A stretch of 64,000 nt of DNA from Planctomycetota bacterium (GCA_026991575.1 JALXBF010000033.1:1-64000), one strand, 5' to 3'; positions 1 through 9,043 are shown, counted from the first letter of the stretch. Made by a program: numbers and translations. Notes: generated by a model from the sequence alone, not told the origin.

Positions 1-1162
1 GCTTTCCGCTGTGCGTTGCCATGCGGCCAAGGATCGCCGCCATGGTGCTGAGCGCAAACAAGCGCCCGTGATTGATGCTGGTGCCGCCACGGACGGCCGC
101 GAACATCTCGCGGAACGTGATCAGCTCAGGGTGCTCTTTTGGAACCGGTAGCTCCCGGTCGATGGCCCCCGAGAACCGGAAACCACCCCACTTGACCAGG
201 TCCAGCCGGCCCTTGGAACCGATAACGCGGAACGAGACTTCGTTATAGCAGTTCAGTTGCTGCCGAGTGAACGCATAGCCCCGCAGGCCGTCGGCGAAAT
301 CGTAGACCACAGCGTGATGGTCGAAGATGTCACCCCACTTTGGCGCGGTCCGCTGGGCGCGCCCGCCATAGCCCCACGCCTGCACCGGCGGCTTATCGCC
401 CGCAACCCAGCAGAGCAGGTCGACGAGGTGGACCGTTTGCTCCACAATGTGGTCACCAGACAGCCACGTGAAGTAGTACCAGTTCCTCATCTGGTGCTCC
501 ATTTCGGTCCAGCCTGGGCGGCGACCGCGGTGCCAGAGGTAGCCGATGTTGTAGGTGCCCTGAGCGGTGAGGATCTGACCGATCGCCCCGTCGTGCAGGC
601 GGGCGATCGCCTCCTGGGCTGCCGGACTAAAGCGAAGCTCAAAGCCCGACACCAGACAGAGGTTCTTCTGGTCAGCTAGCCGGGCCGAGTCGAGCAGACT
701 TCGGTACCCGGGTGCGTCCACGGCCATCGGCTTTTCCGCGAAGACATGGACGCCCGCTTCGAGTGCCGCGCGAATGTGCCTGGGCCGGAAGTGAGGCGGC
801 GCGGCCAGGATTACGACGTCCACGTCGCTGTCCAGCACGCCACGGTAGCCCTCGAAGCCGCTGAACCGCCGTTCCGGCGGGACGGAGGCCCGATTGCCGA
901 ACTGACGCTCCAGGGCACGCAGCCTGGGCGGGATCCGGTCCTGGAAGGCGTCTGCTACCGCGACGAGCTGCGCAGTGGGGTCCACGCGCAAGGCGCTCGC
1001 CACGGCCCCGGCCCCCCGGCCGCCGCAGCCGATAAGTCCCAACCGGAGGCCCCCGGTTCCCGAACTGTGGTAGCCGCCACGTGCAGGTAACGCCATCGAG
1101 AGCACGGTGGCTGCTCGGGCTCCGTCGCGCAGAAACTGACGCCGGGTCGCTGTACTGGCCAT
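1..1162 (-). CDS. Gfo/Idh/MocA family oxidoreductase, Tat-exported, C-terminus cut by window edge
   Basis: The frame opens at an ATG (1162) and stays open to the left window edge, about 387 codons. The N-terminus carries a twin-arginine signal (RRQFLRDG near residue 7). A Rossmann glycine motif follows (LGLIGCGGRGAG), then the family motif FAEKPMAVD, in which the EKP lysine is the usual catalytic or cofactor residue. The fold is therefore an NAD(P)-dependent Gfo/Idh/MocA dehydrogenase predicted to act in the periplasm, as is common in planctomycetes. The substrate, probably a sugar or polyol derivative, cannot be read from the sequence. The gene is transcribed away from the cytochrome gene at 1394, so 1163-1393 is a divergent promoter region. 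Family assignment is firm; substrate is unknown. Confidence 0.9.
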   Translation of the reverse strand, partial: MASTATRRQFLRDGARAATVLSMALPARGGYHSSGTGGLRLGLIGCGGRGAGAVASALRVDPTAQLVAVADAFQDRIPPRLRALERQFGNRASVPPERRFSGFEGYRGVLDSDVDVVILAAPPHFRPRHIRAALEAGVHVFAEKPMAVDAPGYRSLLDSARLADQKNLCLVSGFELRFSPAAQEAIARLHDGAIGQILTAQGTYNIGYLWHRGRRPGWTEMEHQMRNWYYFTWLSGDHIVEQTVHLVDLLCWVAGDKPPVQAWGYGGRAQRTAPKWGDIFDHHAVVYDFADGLRGYAFTRQQLNCYNEVSFRVIGSKGRLDLVKWGGFRFSGAIDRELPVPKEHPELITFREMFAAVRGGTSINHGRLFALSTMAAILGRMATHSGK

Positions 1163-1393
1163 GGCTGTCCTCCAGGGTTCCAGAACGATCCGGGCCGGCG
1201 GGCAATTGCTAGCTTACCAAGAGAACCAGTGCCGCATTGCGTGCGCAGGGTACAGCGGGCGCGGGCGACGTTCGTTACAATAACGGGTGATGACGTTTCG
1301 ATCGACCCTCCGAGCGCGACTCCCCCACCCGCTATCAGCGCGTTCTTCGCTTACCGCCTGGATCGCTAGACCCCAGCGAGAGGTGCACGACTG

Positions 1394-2857
1394 ATGATCC
1401 GGACGATGGTGATTGCCGTCACGGCTTGGCTGGTCTGTGTTGCAGGCGTGGCGTTTGCGGATGACCAGCAGGGCCAGTCAGGGGGATCCGCCGCCGACAC
1501 GGTCGACTTCGTCAAGCAGATCAAACCGATCTTCGAACGCAACTGCGTTCGCTGCCACGGCCCGGATGAAAGCAAGGGGGACTTCCAGCTACACACGAAG
1601 GAAAGCTTCTTCCGGGGAGGGCTGGAGGGAACCCCGGTGGAGCCAGGCGACGCGGAGGCAAGTCTGTTGTTCGAGTTGATCACGCTCGGGCCTGACGAGG
1701 AGGGACGAATGCCTCCGGAGGGAGATCCACTGTCGAAGGAGGAGATTGAGTTGATCCGCAAGTGGATCGACCAGGGTGCAAAGTGGCCCGAGGGGGTGAA
1801 GTTGTCGGTTGGGCCTGAGCGGAAGAAGGACCCGATCGAGGAGATGCTAAACGGACCGGGCTTGGAGGTTACGCCCGAAGAGCAGCAGGCGATCCAGAAG
1901 ATGCAGAGTCTGGGGGCACTCGTCCTGCCAATTGCTCAGAAAACCAACTGGGTCCGCATCGATTTTAGCCTCGGAGCCACCCACGTTACGGACAGCGACC
2001 TGGCCACCCTCCCGGCCATTCGGAACCTCGTCGAGCTCGACCTGGGCGGCACGAAGATCACTGACCAGGCACTCCAGTACGTCGGCCGCTGTCAGAACCT
2101 CGTCCGCTTGCACCTGGAGCGAACGGCGATCACGGACGCTGGCCTGGCGTATCTCAAGAACTTGCCGTACCTCACGTACTTGAACCTGTATGGCACGAAG
2201 GTCTCCGACAAGGGGCTCCAGCAGCTGAAGGGTCTGAAGAATCTGCGACGGCTCTATGTCTGGCAGACGCAGGTAACCCCTGCTGGTGTCAAGACGCTGC
2301 AGGCGGCTCTGCCGGAGCTTCGGATCGTAGCGGGCTGGGAGCAACAGCTGGCACAGGCTGAGAAGTCGAAGCAGCCCGATCCAAAGAAGCAAGCCGAAGC
2401 AGCCAAACAGGAGGCGGCAAAGAAGAAGAGCCAGCCGAAACAGGAGCCTCAGAAGAAGGCTCAGTCACAGGCGCAGAAGAAGAAGCCGAAAACCAGCAAG
2501 GATGCAAAGCCTACCCAGAAACCGCAAAAGCCTCAACCTGAGAAACCGGCCGCTAAGAAGAACGAGCAGCCCGCCGCGAAACCCGGCAAGAAGCAACAGC
2601 GGCAGGAGCATCAGAAGCAGGAGGGCACCGGCGAGCCGAAGAAGGCTAAGCCAGCTGAGAAGAAGCAGTCGAACGAGAGTGCTGCCAGAGGGGCAGAGCA
2701 GCCGCAGCGGTCCAAAGGCAAGCAGAAGTCTGAGAAAGACTCCGCTAGTAAATCCGCTCGAGGCAATGGTCGTAAGCAGGGGGAAAGAGACAAGCCTAAA
2801 CCGTCAGCCGGTCGAAGCGACGAGCTGGCGAAGTCCAAGAAGAGCAAGTCTCACTAG
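1394..2857 (+). CDS. Exported planctomycete cytochrome c (PSCyt1-like) domain + leucine-rich repeats + Lys/Gln-rich tail
   Basis: A 487-residue exported protein. Residues 1-22 form a signal peptide ending in GVAFA. The motif CVRCH (51-55) is a c-type heme attachment site, in the context VDFVKQIKPIFERNC typical of planctomycete cytochrome c domains. Residues about 200-315 contain roughly five leucine-rich repeats (LVELDLGGTKITD, LVRLHLERTAITD, LTYLNLYGTKVSD). From about residue 330 to the end the protein is a Lys/Gln/Pro/Ala-rich, probably disordered, strongly basic tail. The three-part layout suggests a periplasmic heme protein with a protein-binding module and a tail that may bind acidic polymers; the tail's role is inference. 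A GAGAGG precedes the ATG. Confidence 0.88.
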   Translation: MIRTMVIAVTAWLVCVAGVAFADDQQGQSGGSAADTVDFVKQIKPIFERNCVRCHGPDESKGDFQLHTKESFFRGGLEGTPVEPGDAEASLLFELITLGPDEEGRMPPEGDPLSKEEIELIRKWIDQGAKWPEGVKLSVGPERKKDPIEEMLNGPGLEVTPEEQQAIQKMQSLGALVLPIAQKTNWVRIDFSLGATHVTDSDLATLPAIRNLVELDLGGTKITDQALQYVGRCQNLVRLHLERTAITDAGLAYLKNLPYLTYLNLYGTKVSDKGLQQLKGLKNLRRLYVWQTQVTPAGVKTLQAALPELRIVAGWEQQLAQAEKSKQPDPKKQAEAAKQEAAKKKSQPKQEPQKKAQSQAQKKKPKTSKDAKPTQKPQKPQPEKPAAKKNEQPAAKPGKKQQRQEHQKQEGTGEPKKAKPAEKKQSNESAARGAEQPQRSKGKQKSEKDSASKSARGNGRKQGERDKPKPSAGRSDELAKSKKSKSH

Positions 2858-3270
2858 CGGCAATGATTCCCGCGCGACGGGCGGTACGCCCGCCGACTGT
2901 TATGCACGCACGGTGTGCGCGGCCTGAGCGCGGTCTTTCCGGCGCTTCCTCCCGAGTGAACTGGCCCAACGGGCTGGTCTGTCCGGGGGGGCGGTTGACA
3001 GCTCCTTGTTCCGCATGCGGCATGCGCGCCAAGGCCCCCAAGCGCCGAAGGGGGCATAAGCGCTGTGTGCCGTGACGACCGGCCGCCAGGCTCGAGCGTC
3101 GTTGGCACCAGTCTAGGTGCCGGTGCCTCACCGGCCTTACGCCGAGATGTCTGCGGAGGTGGACGCGCCATGCCGCAGGCAGGTGCGATGGCTGGATGCG
3201 TACAATCGGTCGCCCGCCGTACGCCGGCGTCGGGGGTTGAGCCAGGGGATGAGTTGTTGGAGGAGGAAGT
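2858..3270. other. Gene-free stretch
   Basis: No convincing coding frame was seen in these 413 bases; the short open frames have arbitrary composition. A 6-bp GC-rich stem with a three-base loop (2878-2892) follows the cytochrome gene but has no T-run, so it is only a weak terminator candidate. The end of the stretch holds the ribosome binding site (GGAGGAGG) of the methyltransferase gene. Confidence 0.5.
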
Positions 3271-4473
3271 GTGACGTCGCCGTCACCGCCACCACGTGTG
3301 GTGCTCAAGCCTCAGCGGGCCAAGCCGTTCTTCGGCCGCCACCCGTGGCTGTTTGCCGGCGCGGTTGCCCGGGTGGTGGGCGAGCCGGAGAATGGCCAGC
3401 CCGTAGCGGTCTACAGCGCCGAGGGGCAATTCATCGCGTGGGGGCTGTACAACGACCGCAGCCAGATCCTGGTACGGTTGTACTCGTGGGACTATGACCA
3501 GCCGCTGGATGAGCAGTTCTGGCGGTCTCGGCTCCAGCGTGCCGTGCAATTTCGGAGCGAAGAGCTCGGCCTCGTGCGGCCGAAGGGAGCCTGTCGCGTT
3601 GTATTCAGCGAGGCCGATGGCCTCTCCGGCTTGATTGCCGACTGGTACGACGGTTGGCTCGTGCTCCAGCCCACAGCTCTGGGCATTCGTCAACGGCTGG
3701 AGTTGTTGGCACGCTTGCTCCGCGACCTGCTGCCGGTGCGCGGGGTCTACGTGCGAACGGAGAAGGGGATGCGGGAGGCCGAAGGGATGGAGCTGGAGGA
3801 CCACCTGCTAGAGGGCGAACCGCCTCCAGCCGAAATCGAGATCGAAGAGGGCCCGGTCAGGTTCCTCGTGAACGTGTGCACCGGTCAGAAGACGGGGTGG
3901 TACCTGGATCAGCGCGAGAACCGTCAGGCGGCAGCACGCTATGCTCGGGGCCGTAGGGTGTTGGACCTGTTCAGCTACGCTGGTGGTTTTGCGTTGTGGT
4001 GCGTCCGCGGGGGGGCCGCTGAGGTGTTGGCGGTCGATTCCTCGGCCGCGGCCATTGAACTCGGTAGTCGCAACGCCGTACACAATGGGGTCAACAGTGT
4101 CCGTTTCGAGCGAGCGGATGTCTTCCAGTGGGTCGATCAGGCGGTGGCACGAGGTGAGCAGTGGGACATGGTGATCGTGGACCCGCCGCGGCTGGCCCGC
4201 CGCAAGCGTGGGGTTCCGTCGGCACTGCGCGGCTACGGTCATCTGAATCGCAAGGCGCTTGAGTTACTCCGGCCCGGAGGGATTCTCGTTACGTGCAGCT
4301 GTTCCGGCCAGATATCCCGGGAGCTGTTTGCCGGCGTGCTACGAGAGGCGGCCTTCGCTACCGGCCGGGATGTCCAGATTCTGGAACAGCGCGGCGCTGC
4401 GCCAGACCATCCCGTGTCGCTCTACTGTCCGGAGAACTCATACCTGAAGTGCTTCATCTGCCGCGTACTCTGA
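3271..4473 (+). CDS. rlmI: Class I SAM-dependent rRNA methyltransferase, RlmI-type (23S rRNA m5C)
   Basis: 400 residues, GTG start preceded by a strong GGAGGAGG ribosome binding site. The N-terminus (KPFFGRHPWLFAGAV) is a PUA-like RNA-binding domain. The middle has QKTGWYLDQRENR and the SAM-binding motif VLDLFSYAGGFALW. The catalytic end has a DPPRLARR segment and TCSCSGQ, whose cysteines fit the m5C methyltransferase mechanism. This is the architecture of the RlmI/YccW family, which methylates a cytosine of 23S rRNA in E. coli. The exact target base here is inferred by family only. The gene stands alone and converges with the minus-strand gene ending at 4484. Confidence 0.85.
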   Translation: MTSPSPPPRVVLKPQRAKPFFGRHPWLFAGAVARVVGEPENGQPVAVYSAEGQFIAWGLYNDRSQILVRLYSWDYDQPLDEQFWRSRLQRAVQFRSEELGLVRPKGACRVVFSEADGLSGLIADWYDGWLVLQPTALGIRQRLELLARLLRDLLPVRGVYVRTEKGMREAEGMELEDHLLEGEPPPAEIEIEEGPVRFLVNVCTGQKTGWYLDQRENRQAAARYARGRRVLDLFSYAGGFALWCVRGGAAEVLAVDSSAAAIELGSRNAVHNGVNSVRFERADVFQWVDQAVARGEQWDMVIVDPPRLARRKRGVPSALRGYGHLNRKALELLRPGGILVTCSCSGQISRELFAGVLREAAFATGRDVQILEQRGAAPDHPVSLYCPENSYLKCFICRVL

Positions 4474-4483
4474 TCCGGGACGG

Positions 4484-5437
4484 TCAGAGCCAGTAGAGCA
4501 GCTCGTTCAGCAGACAGAGCATGCTCACAACGGCCGCAACGATCGCCGCGCCGGTCAAGACGCTCATCCACCATGACGCCCTGCCCACGTCGGCCATCTC
4601 ACGACGTTGGCCGTCCGCCTCGGCGTGCTGCCGATCGTTGCTGTTGGGTTCGCGTGGCACCGGCTCGGCCGCTGGCCGGGACGCTGTTGGCGGGCGGCTG
4701 GTCGCTGCGCGGGGCGTGGCCGTCGTCGGAGTGGTCGTGCTCGATGCAGCCGGCGAAGGCAGTGCTGCCGGTGCCTGCTTCGACGGGTCGAAGGCGCTCA
4801 GGGGCAACGCCCAGAGAATGCTCTTCAGCGGCAGTCCCAGCAGGCTGCACGCGTGGGGGCTACATCGTCGCGCCGGAACCGTAAGCCTGCTCTGTGGCAG
4901 GATCGTCGCGGGTAGCGGGGCTCGGCCGCCGGCGGGCACCGGCCCGGCGCCGCCGCGGCCGGTGGGCTGGTGGGTCGTTCGTGTGCGGGTACGCGGCTCA
5001 ATGCAGTAGCGTTGTGCCAGCCCCGGGCCCACCGGGCCGGGGGGAACGGGTGGACGGAGCCCCGCCGGCACGCACGGCGCACTGCCGTGGCGGCCGTCGC
5101 GACCGTCGCCTGCGACGCGACCGCCAGCGACGATGGAAACGCGCACCGCCGTCCGGCGCGGACGTGCGGGCTGATCAGCGTCGGCGGGTGGCCGGGAGAC
5201 GGTCCCGCGTTCGGAATCATGGTCGCACGACGCCGGGCTGAGGCGGTGGTCGGATGGTTCGTGGGTGAGTTGTTCGAGTGTTCGGAGCAGGTGGTCCAAC
5301 CGCTCGGTTTCGAGCTCAAGCGTGAGCGCGCCGGTATCGAGCGAGGTCTCTAGGGCGGCTTGCTCGCCCGGTTCGTGAGCACGTGCTTCGGGCGGGTCTT
5401 GCGCAAGTTGCCGGAGCAGTTTCCGGTACGCGATCAT
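4484..5437 (-). CDS. Pro/Ala-rich hypothetical protein with C-terminal membrane segment
   Basis: 317 residues. Its ATG overlaps the stop of the ExeA-like ATPase gene in an ATGA (5434-5437), so the two are translationally coupled. The N-terminal 60 residues are charged and helical (LETERLDHLLRTLEQL), the middle is a long Pro/Arg/Ala/Thr-rich linker, and the last ~28 residues form one hydrophobic helix (SVLTGAAIVAAVVSMLCLL). No family is recognised. The low-complexity middle makes the frame less certain there, although both ends look natural. It may be a membrane partner of the ATPase, in the way GspB/ExeB partners GspA/ExeA; that comparison is by gene order and topology only, not sequence. Confidence 0.6.
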   Translation of the reverse strand: MIAYRKLLRQLAQDPPEARAHEPGEQAALETSLDTGALTLELETERLDHLLRTLEQLTHEPSDHRLSPASCDHDSERGTVSRPPADADQPARPRRTAVRVSIVAGGRVAGDGRDGRHGSAPCVPAGLRPPVPPGPVGPGLAQRYCIEPRTRTRTTHQPTGRGGAGPVPAGGRAPLPATILPQSRLTVPARRCSPHACSLLGLPLKSILWALPLSAFDPSKQAPAALPSPAASSTTTPTTATPRAATSRPPTASRPAAEPVPREPNSNDRQHAEADGQRREMADVGRASWWMSVLTGAAIVAAVVSMLCLLNELLYWL

Positions 5438-6303
5438 CGGTTCTGTCCTGCCCCGCCCACCTCGCTCGGTTCTCCCCGCGCGACCAGCTCATGCACTCGG
5501 TCAGCTGCGTTCAGCTCATCGCTGACGGCCTCAACCAACTCCCCGGTTATCACGTCCCGCTCTTCACCTGCCGCCGCCACAAGCGCCAGGTCGCACAGTC
5601 GTCCGATGCGGCGGGGCACCCCTTCGCAGATGCGGTGGATCGCTGCCACTGCGTCTGGGGCGAACAGAGGCCGGTCGACGCCTCCCCAGCGGACGCAGTG
5701 CTGGATGTAGCTGCCGGTCTCTGCCTCGCTGAACGGTTCCAGAATGACAGCCAGGTCGACTAGTTCGACTAACTCGCGGCGGTAACGGGCAACGGCGTCC
5801 GGGCGGGCGGCGAGGATAACGCAATAGTTGGCGGCCGGATGGTGGTCGAGCTGGAAGAGCGCATTGAGGGCGTGCAGCCCGTCGGGTCGGTCCAGCAACA
5901 ACTCTGCCTGATCGATGACGAAAATCGTATTCGTGCCCTGGACGCGGTTGCCGCTAACGCACTGGCGGAGCTGGCGCCAGAGCTCAGCTTCGCTGCTGTC
6001 TGGGGCGACGGGCAGGCCAAGGCTCTGAGCCAGCTCAAAGAACAGCTCCCGGGCCCCAAAGGCGGGGCAGGTCACTACGGCAATCTCGCGGTTCTGATTG
6101 CTGACGCGGCGAACGAACGTGTCCAGGAGCGTTGTTTTGCCAACGCCGCTGATCCCCGTCACAACCGCGCCTCGGCGCTGTTCGTCGCAGAGGAACTGCA
6201 GTCGGGCCAGCCCTTCTTGCTGGCTCTCGCTTTCAAAGTAGCGATCGGGATCGCCTGGCCCGGAGAAGGGGGCTCGGCGGAATCCGAAGTGCTTCCAATA
6301 CAT
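5434..6303 (-). CDS. ExeA/GspA-like AAA ATPase
   Basis: 289 residues. The opening MYWKHFGFRRAPFS is the hallmark of ExeA/GspA-type ATPases. The P-loop GISGVGKTT is at residues 50-58, a Walker B-like FVIDQAELL at about 128-136, and a sensor-like LAARPD at about 168. In ExeA systems the ATPase and a membrane partner help assemble the type II secretion secretin through peptidoglycan; related proteins also occur with transposons as TnsC-like regulators. No transposase or secretin lies next to it here, and the downstream gene encodes a single-helix membrane protein, which favours the ExeA-type role. The exact function is inferred. Confidence 0.85.
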   Translation of the reverse strand: MYWKHFGFRRAPFSGPGDPDRYFESESQQEGLARLQFLCDEQRRGAVVTGISGVGKTTLLDTFVRRVSNQNREIAVVTCPAFGARELFFELAQSLGLPVAPDSSEAELWRQLRQCVSGNRVQGTNTIFVIDQAELLLDRPDGLHALNALFQLDHHPAANYCVILAARPDAVARYRRELVELVDLAVILEPFSEAETGSYIQHCVRWGGVDRPLFAPDAVAAIHRICEGVPRRIGRLCDLALVAAAGEERDVITGELVEAVSDELNAADRVHELVARGEPSEVGGAGQNR

Positions 6304-6479
6304 GAGCGTTCCCTCAAGGCGTCAGACGGCCGTCTATTCGGGAGAATCGGCTGGGGGCCAGCAGGAAGTTGAGGCGAAGGCGACAGGGGCGGATAGGAGA
6401 TAGCGCGGTCGCAGACAGCGGTTTGGCAACTTGGCCCGCGCGGTCGGTGATGGTCACGTGACCGGCTGCGGCTGATAGC

Positions 6480-6515
6480 AAAAAGGAACGCGTCCCGGCT
6501 GGGGGCCGGGACGCG
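6480..6515 (-). terminator. Rho-independent terminator of the YTV-repeat gene
   Basis: Read on the minus strand, a perfect 10-bp stem GCGTCCCGGC/GCCGGGACGC (6491-6515) with a five-base loop is followed within five bases by six Ts (6480-6485). It lies about 65 bases after the stop codon of the gene ending at 6579. Confidence 0.8.
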
Positions 6516-6578
6516 CGGGTCCGTTGGCCGGTTTAGTGCCCTGGCTGGCTGGCAACCGGGGAGCACGCTAGCGGCCGG

Positions 6579-7937
6579 TTACTTGCTGCAGCCTGCGGCA
6601 GCGTGATCGTGGCCGCCGCAGCCGAAGTGGAACAGGCCGTGCAAGGCGCTGACCAGGTCGAGACCGCAAGGGGCGGCGCAAGGCTCGCAAGGTTCAGCCT
6701 CGACGCAGACCCGTTCGGGAACCAGGCGGCAGACCTGCACGGGCACCTTCTTCTTAACCAGCTTCGGGACGCAGCGGACCACTTTCACGGGCACCTCTTT
6801 CTTGACACGCACTGGGACACGGCGGGTGACGGTGACCGGCACCTTCTTGGCGATGCAGACGGGCACCTTGCAGGTGATCTCTTCCTCGACCCATCGGCAG
6901 ACCTTCACCGGCACCTTCTTGACCCGCTCTTCCTCGACCCATCGGCAGACCTTCACCGGCACCTTCTTGGTGATCGTCTCGACCTTCCGCTCGCAGATGG
7001 TCACAGGCACCTTCTTGACGCATTCCTGCTTCACCCAGCGAATCCGCTTGACGGGCACCTTCTTGACCCGCTGCTCTTTCACCAGGCGGCAGACTTTGAC
7101 CGGTACCTGCTCCTTGACCACGCGGCGTTCGTAACGCACCCGCTTGACCTTTTCCTTGACGGTCTTAACCACAGGCACGCGGCGGACGATCTTGCGACCG
7201 GGGATCGTGCACTTGACCAGCTTGGTCTCGCCGGGGATGTAGACGGGCAGGAGGGTGCAGGGATCGATCGTGAAGCAGCCGGGCTCGCGCACGCACCGAG
7301 TCACCTCGCGCGGCGGGCACTCAACCACTTCCTCTTTCCACTCGCACACCTTCCGCTCAACTTCCACTTCCTCTTCCACCGGCACGCACTCAACCCTGCA
7401 GACCTCACGCATCTGGGTCTCGATCACGGGCTTGAGCACCGTGTAGCAGATCTCCTTCTCGACGGTCTCGACCACCGGCTTGCATACCGTGTACCGCACT
7501 TCCTTCTCGATCGTACGATACACCGGCTTCACCACGCACTGGGTGATCTCCTTCTCGATCGTCTCGATCACCGGCTTACGGACCGTGTACCGCACCTCCT
7601 TGTAGACGGTCTCGAACACCGGACGGCGGACCTTCTTCTTGACCTCCTTGTAGCCCAGTTCATACTCGGTCCGGTAGCAGGTGACCTGCTCTTCTTTCCA
7701 CTGGGTCTCGTAGACCGTTTTCATGCAGGTCGTTTCCTGCTTTTCCCAGACAACCTCGCAGACCTCACGTTCCTCGGTCTCGACCACGCGCTTCCAGCGG
7801 ATGAAACAGTGCTTGTGCGGCTGTGGCGGTGTACAGTCGTAGCTGACTGCCCCGAAGAAGGCAGCGTTGGCTGGTTTGCCGGTCAGGACCGCCCCCGCCA
7901 CGACGGCGACCACCGGCACCCACAGAAGTCGCTTCAT
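6579..7937 (-). CDS. Exported YTV-repeat / KKVPVKVCR-repeat protein
   Basis: 452 residues. A signal peptide (MKRLLWVPVVAVVAGAV...ANA) is followed by two zones of repeats. Residues ~60-190 carry copies of YTVxKPVxET and its variants, the core of the YTV family described from Rhodopirellula. Residues ~250-410 carry a shorter repeat around KKVPVKVCR. Cysteines recur throughout and the end is Cys/His/Gly-rich (FGCGGHDH). Alternating Val/Lys/Glu with regular Cys suggests an extended beta-structured, possibly disulfide-linked, envelope or cell-surface protein; that role is inference. A terminator follows the gene. The opposite strand is also open over the same span, but lacks a recognisable family. 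Confidence 0.85.
   Translation of the reverse strand: MKRLLWVPVVAVVAGAVLTGKPANAAFFGAVSYDCTPPQPHKHCFIRWKRVVETEEREVCEVVWEKQETTCMKTVYETQWKEEQVTCYRTEYELGYKEVKKKVRRPVFETVYKEVRYTVRKPVIETIEKEITQCVVKPVYRTIEKEVRYTVCKPVVETVEKEICYTVLKPVIETQMREVCRVECVPVEEEVEVERKVCEWKEEVVECPPREVTRCVREPGCFTIDPCTLLPVYIPGETKLVKCTIPGRKIVRRVPVVKTVKEKVKRVRYERRVVKEQVPVKVCRLVKEQRVKKVPVKRIRWVKQECVKKVPVTICERKVETITKKVPVKVCRWVEEERVKKVPVKVCRWVEEEITCKVPVCIAKKVPVTVTRRVPVRVKKEVPVKVVRCVPKLVKKKVPVQVCRLVPERVCVEAEPCEPCAAPCGLDLVSALHGLFHFGCGGHDHAAAGCSK
6880..6969. repeat. Tandem DNA repeat inside the YTV gene (48-bp unit, two copies)
   Basis: A 42-base sequence beginning TCTTCCTCGACC occurs exactly at 6880-6921 and again at 6928-6969, a 48-base spacing. 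It encodes two identical KKVPVKVCRWVEEE units. The near identity at DNA level points to recent unit duplication. Confidence 0.85.
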
Positions 7938-8221
7938 TGCTTTGACTCCTCCAGTTAACCGACCGTTACGTGTCCCGACGAGTCAGCGTCCACTTCGGGC
8001 TAACTCTGTCTCACTCTTCGGCCGATCTTCCGCTTACCTAAATGGACAGGACTGCGATTCTGGGGCCAGAATGCGGGCCGAGAAGGCTGTAGGCCCAAGC
8101 CCGGTTGCTCAGCCTGTAACGGTCCTGCCGGTCCCACAACCCGTAGCCGTCGGACGGGCCGGCAGCACACCCACAAACCAGCCACAATGGCAGCTGCACA
8201 AGAGTAGACATGGAGCGGCCG
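7938..8221. promoter_or_regulatory. Divergent intergenic region between the YTV gene and mutM
   Basis: The two flanking genes are transcribed away from each other, so both promoters must lie in these 284 bases. The minus-strand gene has a GGAGGAG ribosome binding site about nine bases before its ATG. No strong sigma-70 pair was picked out with confidence. Confidence 0.45.
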
Positions 8222-9043
8222 ATGCCCGAATTGCCCGAAGTCCACACCATGGTCGAACAGCTACGCCCGAACCTGCTCGGGCGCACCGTCACCGGTGTGC
8301 GCATCAGGGACCGTTTCTTGCTGAAGAACACGACCCCGCGCGCGTACCGGGTCGGTGTCGTCGGCAAGCAGATCACGGATGTGCGGCGCAGCGGCAAGTG
8401 GATTCTGATCGAGCACGGCCGGTCAATCTGGACCTTGATCCAGCCACGAATGACCGGGGGGTTCCAAATTGGCGCGAACCGGGCACCGCGGTACGGTCGG
8501 GTCTGCTGGCAACTGGACCAATCCCCACACTACGTTTGGTACACCGATCTGCGCCGCATCGGCGTGATCATGCTGCTGACCGCCGAGCAGCTCTGCAGCC
8601 TTCTGGCCGAGAAGCATGGCCCCGACGCGCTGAGCGTCGATGCCCGCAGCCTGACCCGTCGGCTGAGACGCACGACCAGTCCGATCAAGGCGGCGCTGAT
8701 GAAGCAGGAGCTGATTGCGGGCCTGGGCAACATCTACTCGGAGGAGGCGCTCTTCCGGGCCGGGATTCGTCCTGATCGTCCCGCCAACACGCTGGATCCG
8801 GCCGAGTACCGCCGGCTGGCACGGGCGATCCGCGAGGTGCTGTCGCAGGCGATTGCCTACCAGGGCACGAGCTTCCGCGACTACCGCACGGCCGAAGGAC
8901 GGCGGGGGCAGTTTCAGGAGCTGCTGTGTGTTTACCAGCGGGCCGGCCAACCTTGCCGCCGGTGCGGCAGCCCGATCGAGCGGATGAAGATGCCGGGGGT
9001 CATCAACCGCTACACACACTTCTGCCCGCGGTGTCAGCACTAG
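8222..9043 (+). CDS. mutM: Formamidopyrimidine-DNA glycosylase (Fpg/MutM)
   Basis: 273 residues. The start is set at the second in-frame ATG (8222) because the enzyme must begin MPELPEV: Pro2 becomes the N-terminal Schiff-base nucleophile and Glu3 is catalytic. A conserved lysine lies in SGKWILIE, the helix-two-turn-helix region includes AGLGNIYSEEALF, and the C-terminus has a four-cysteine zinc finger (CRRC ... CPRC). The enzyme removes oxidised purines such as 8-oxoguanine and nicks the abasic site. All key residues are present. The end overlaps the convergent sensor kinase gene by four bases. Confidence 0.95.
   Translation: MPELPEVHTMVEQLRPNLLGRTVTGVRIRDRFLLKNTTPRAYRVGVVGKQITDVRRSGKWILIEHGRSIWTLIQPRMTGGFQIGANRAPRYGRVCWQLDQSPHYVWYTDLRRIGVIMLLTAEQLCSLLAEKHGPDALSVDARSLTRRLRRTTSPIKAALMKQELIAGLGNIYSEEALFRAGIRPDRPANTLDPAEYRRLARAIREVLSQAIAYQGTSFRDYRTAEGRRGQFQELLCVYQRAGQPCRRCGSPIERMKMPGVINRYTHFCPRCQH

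Noticed and set aside
4825-5319. An alternative 164-codon frame inside the Pro-rich membrane protein
   Set aside because: It lacks the coupled start, the helical N-terminus and the C-terminal membrane helix of the chosen frame, although the low-complexity middle leaves some doubt.
6603-7958. A 451-codon open frame on the plus strand, fully antisense to the YTV protein
   Set aside because: The minus-strand product has a signal peptide, a known repeat family and a terminator. The plus frame is an artefact of the repeated codons.
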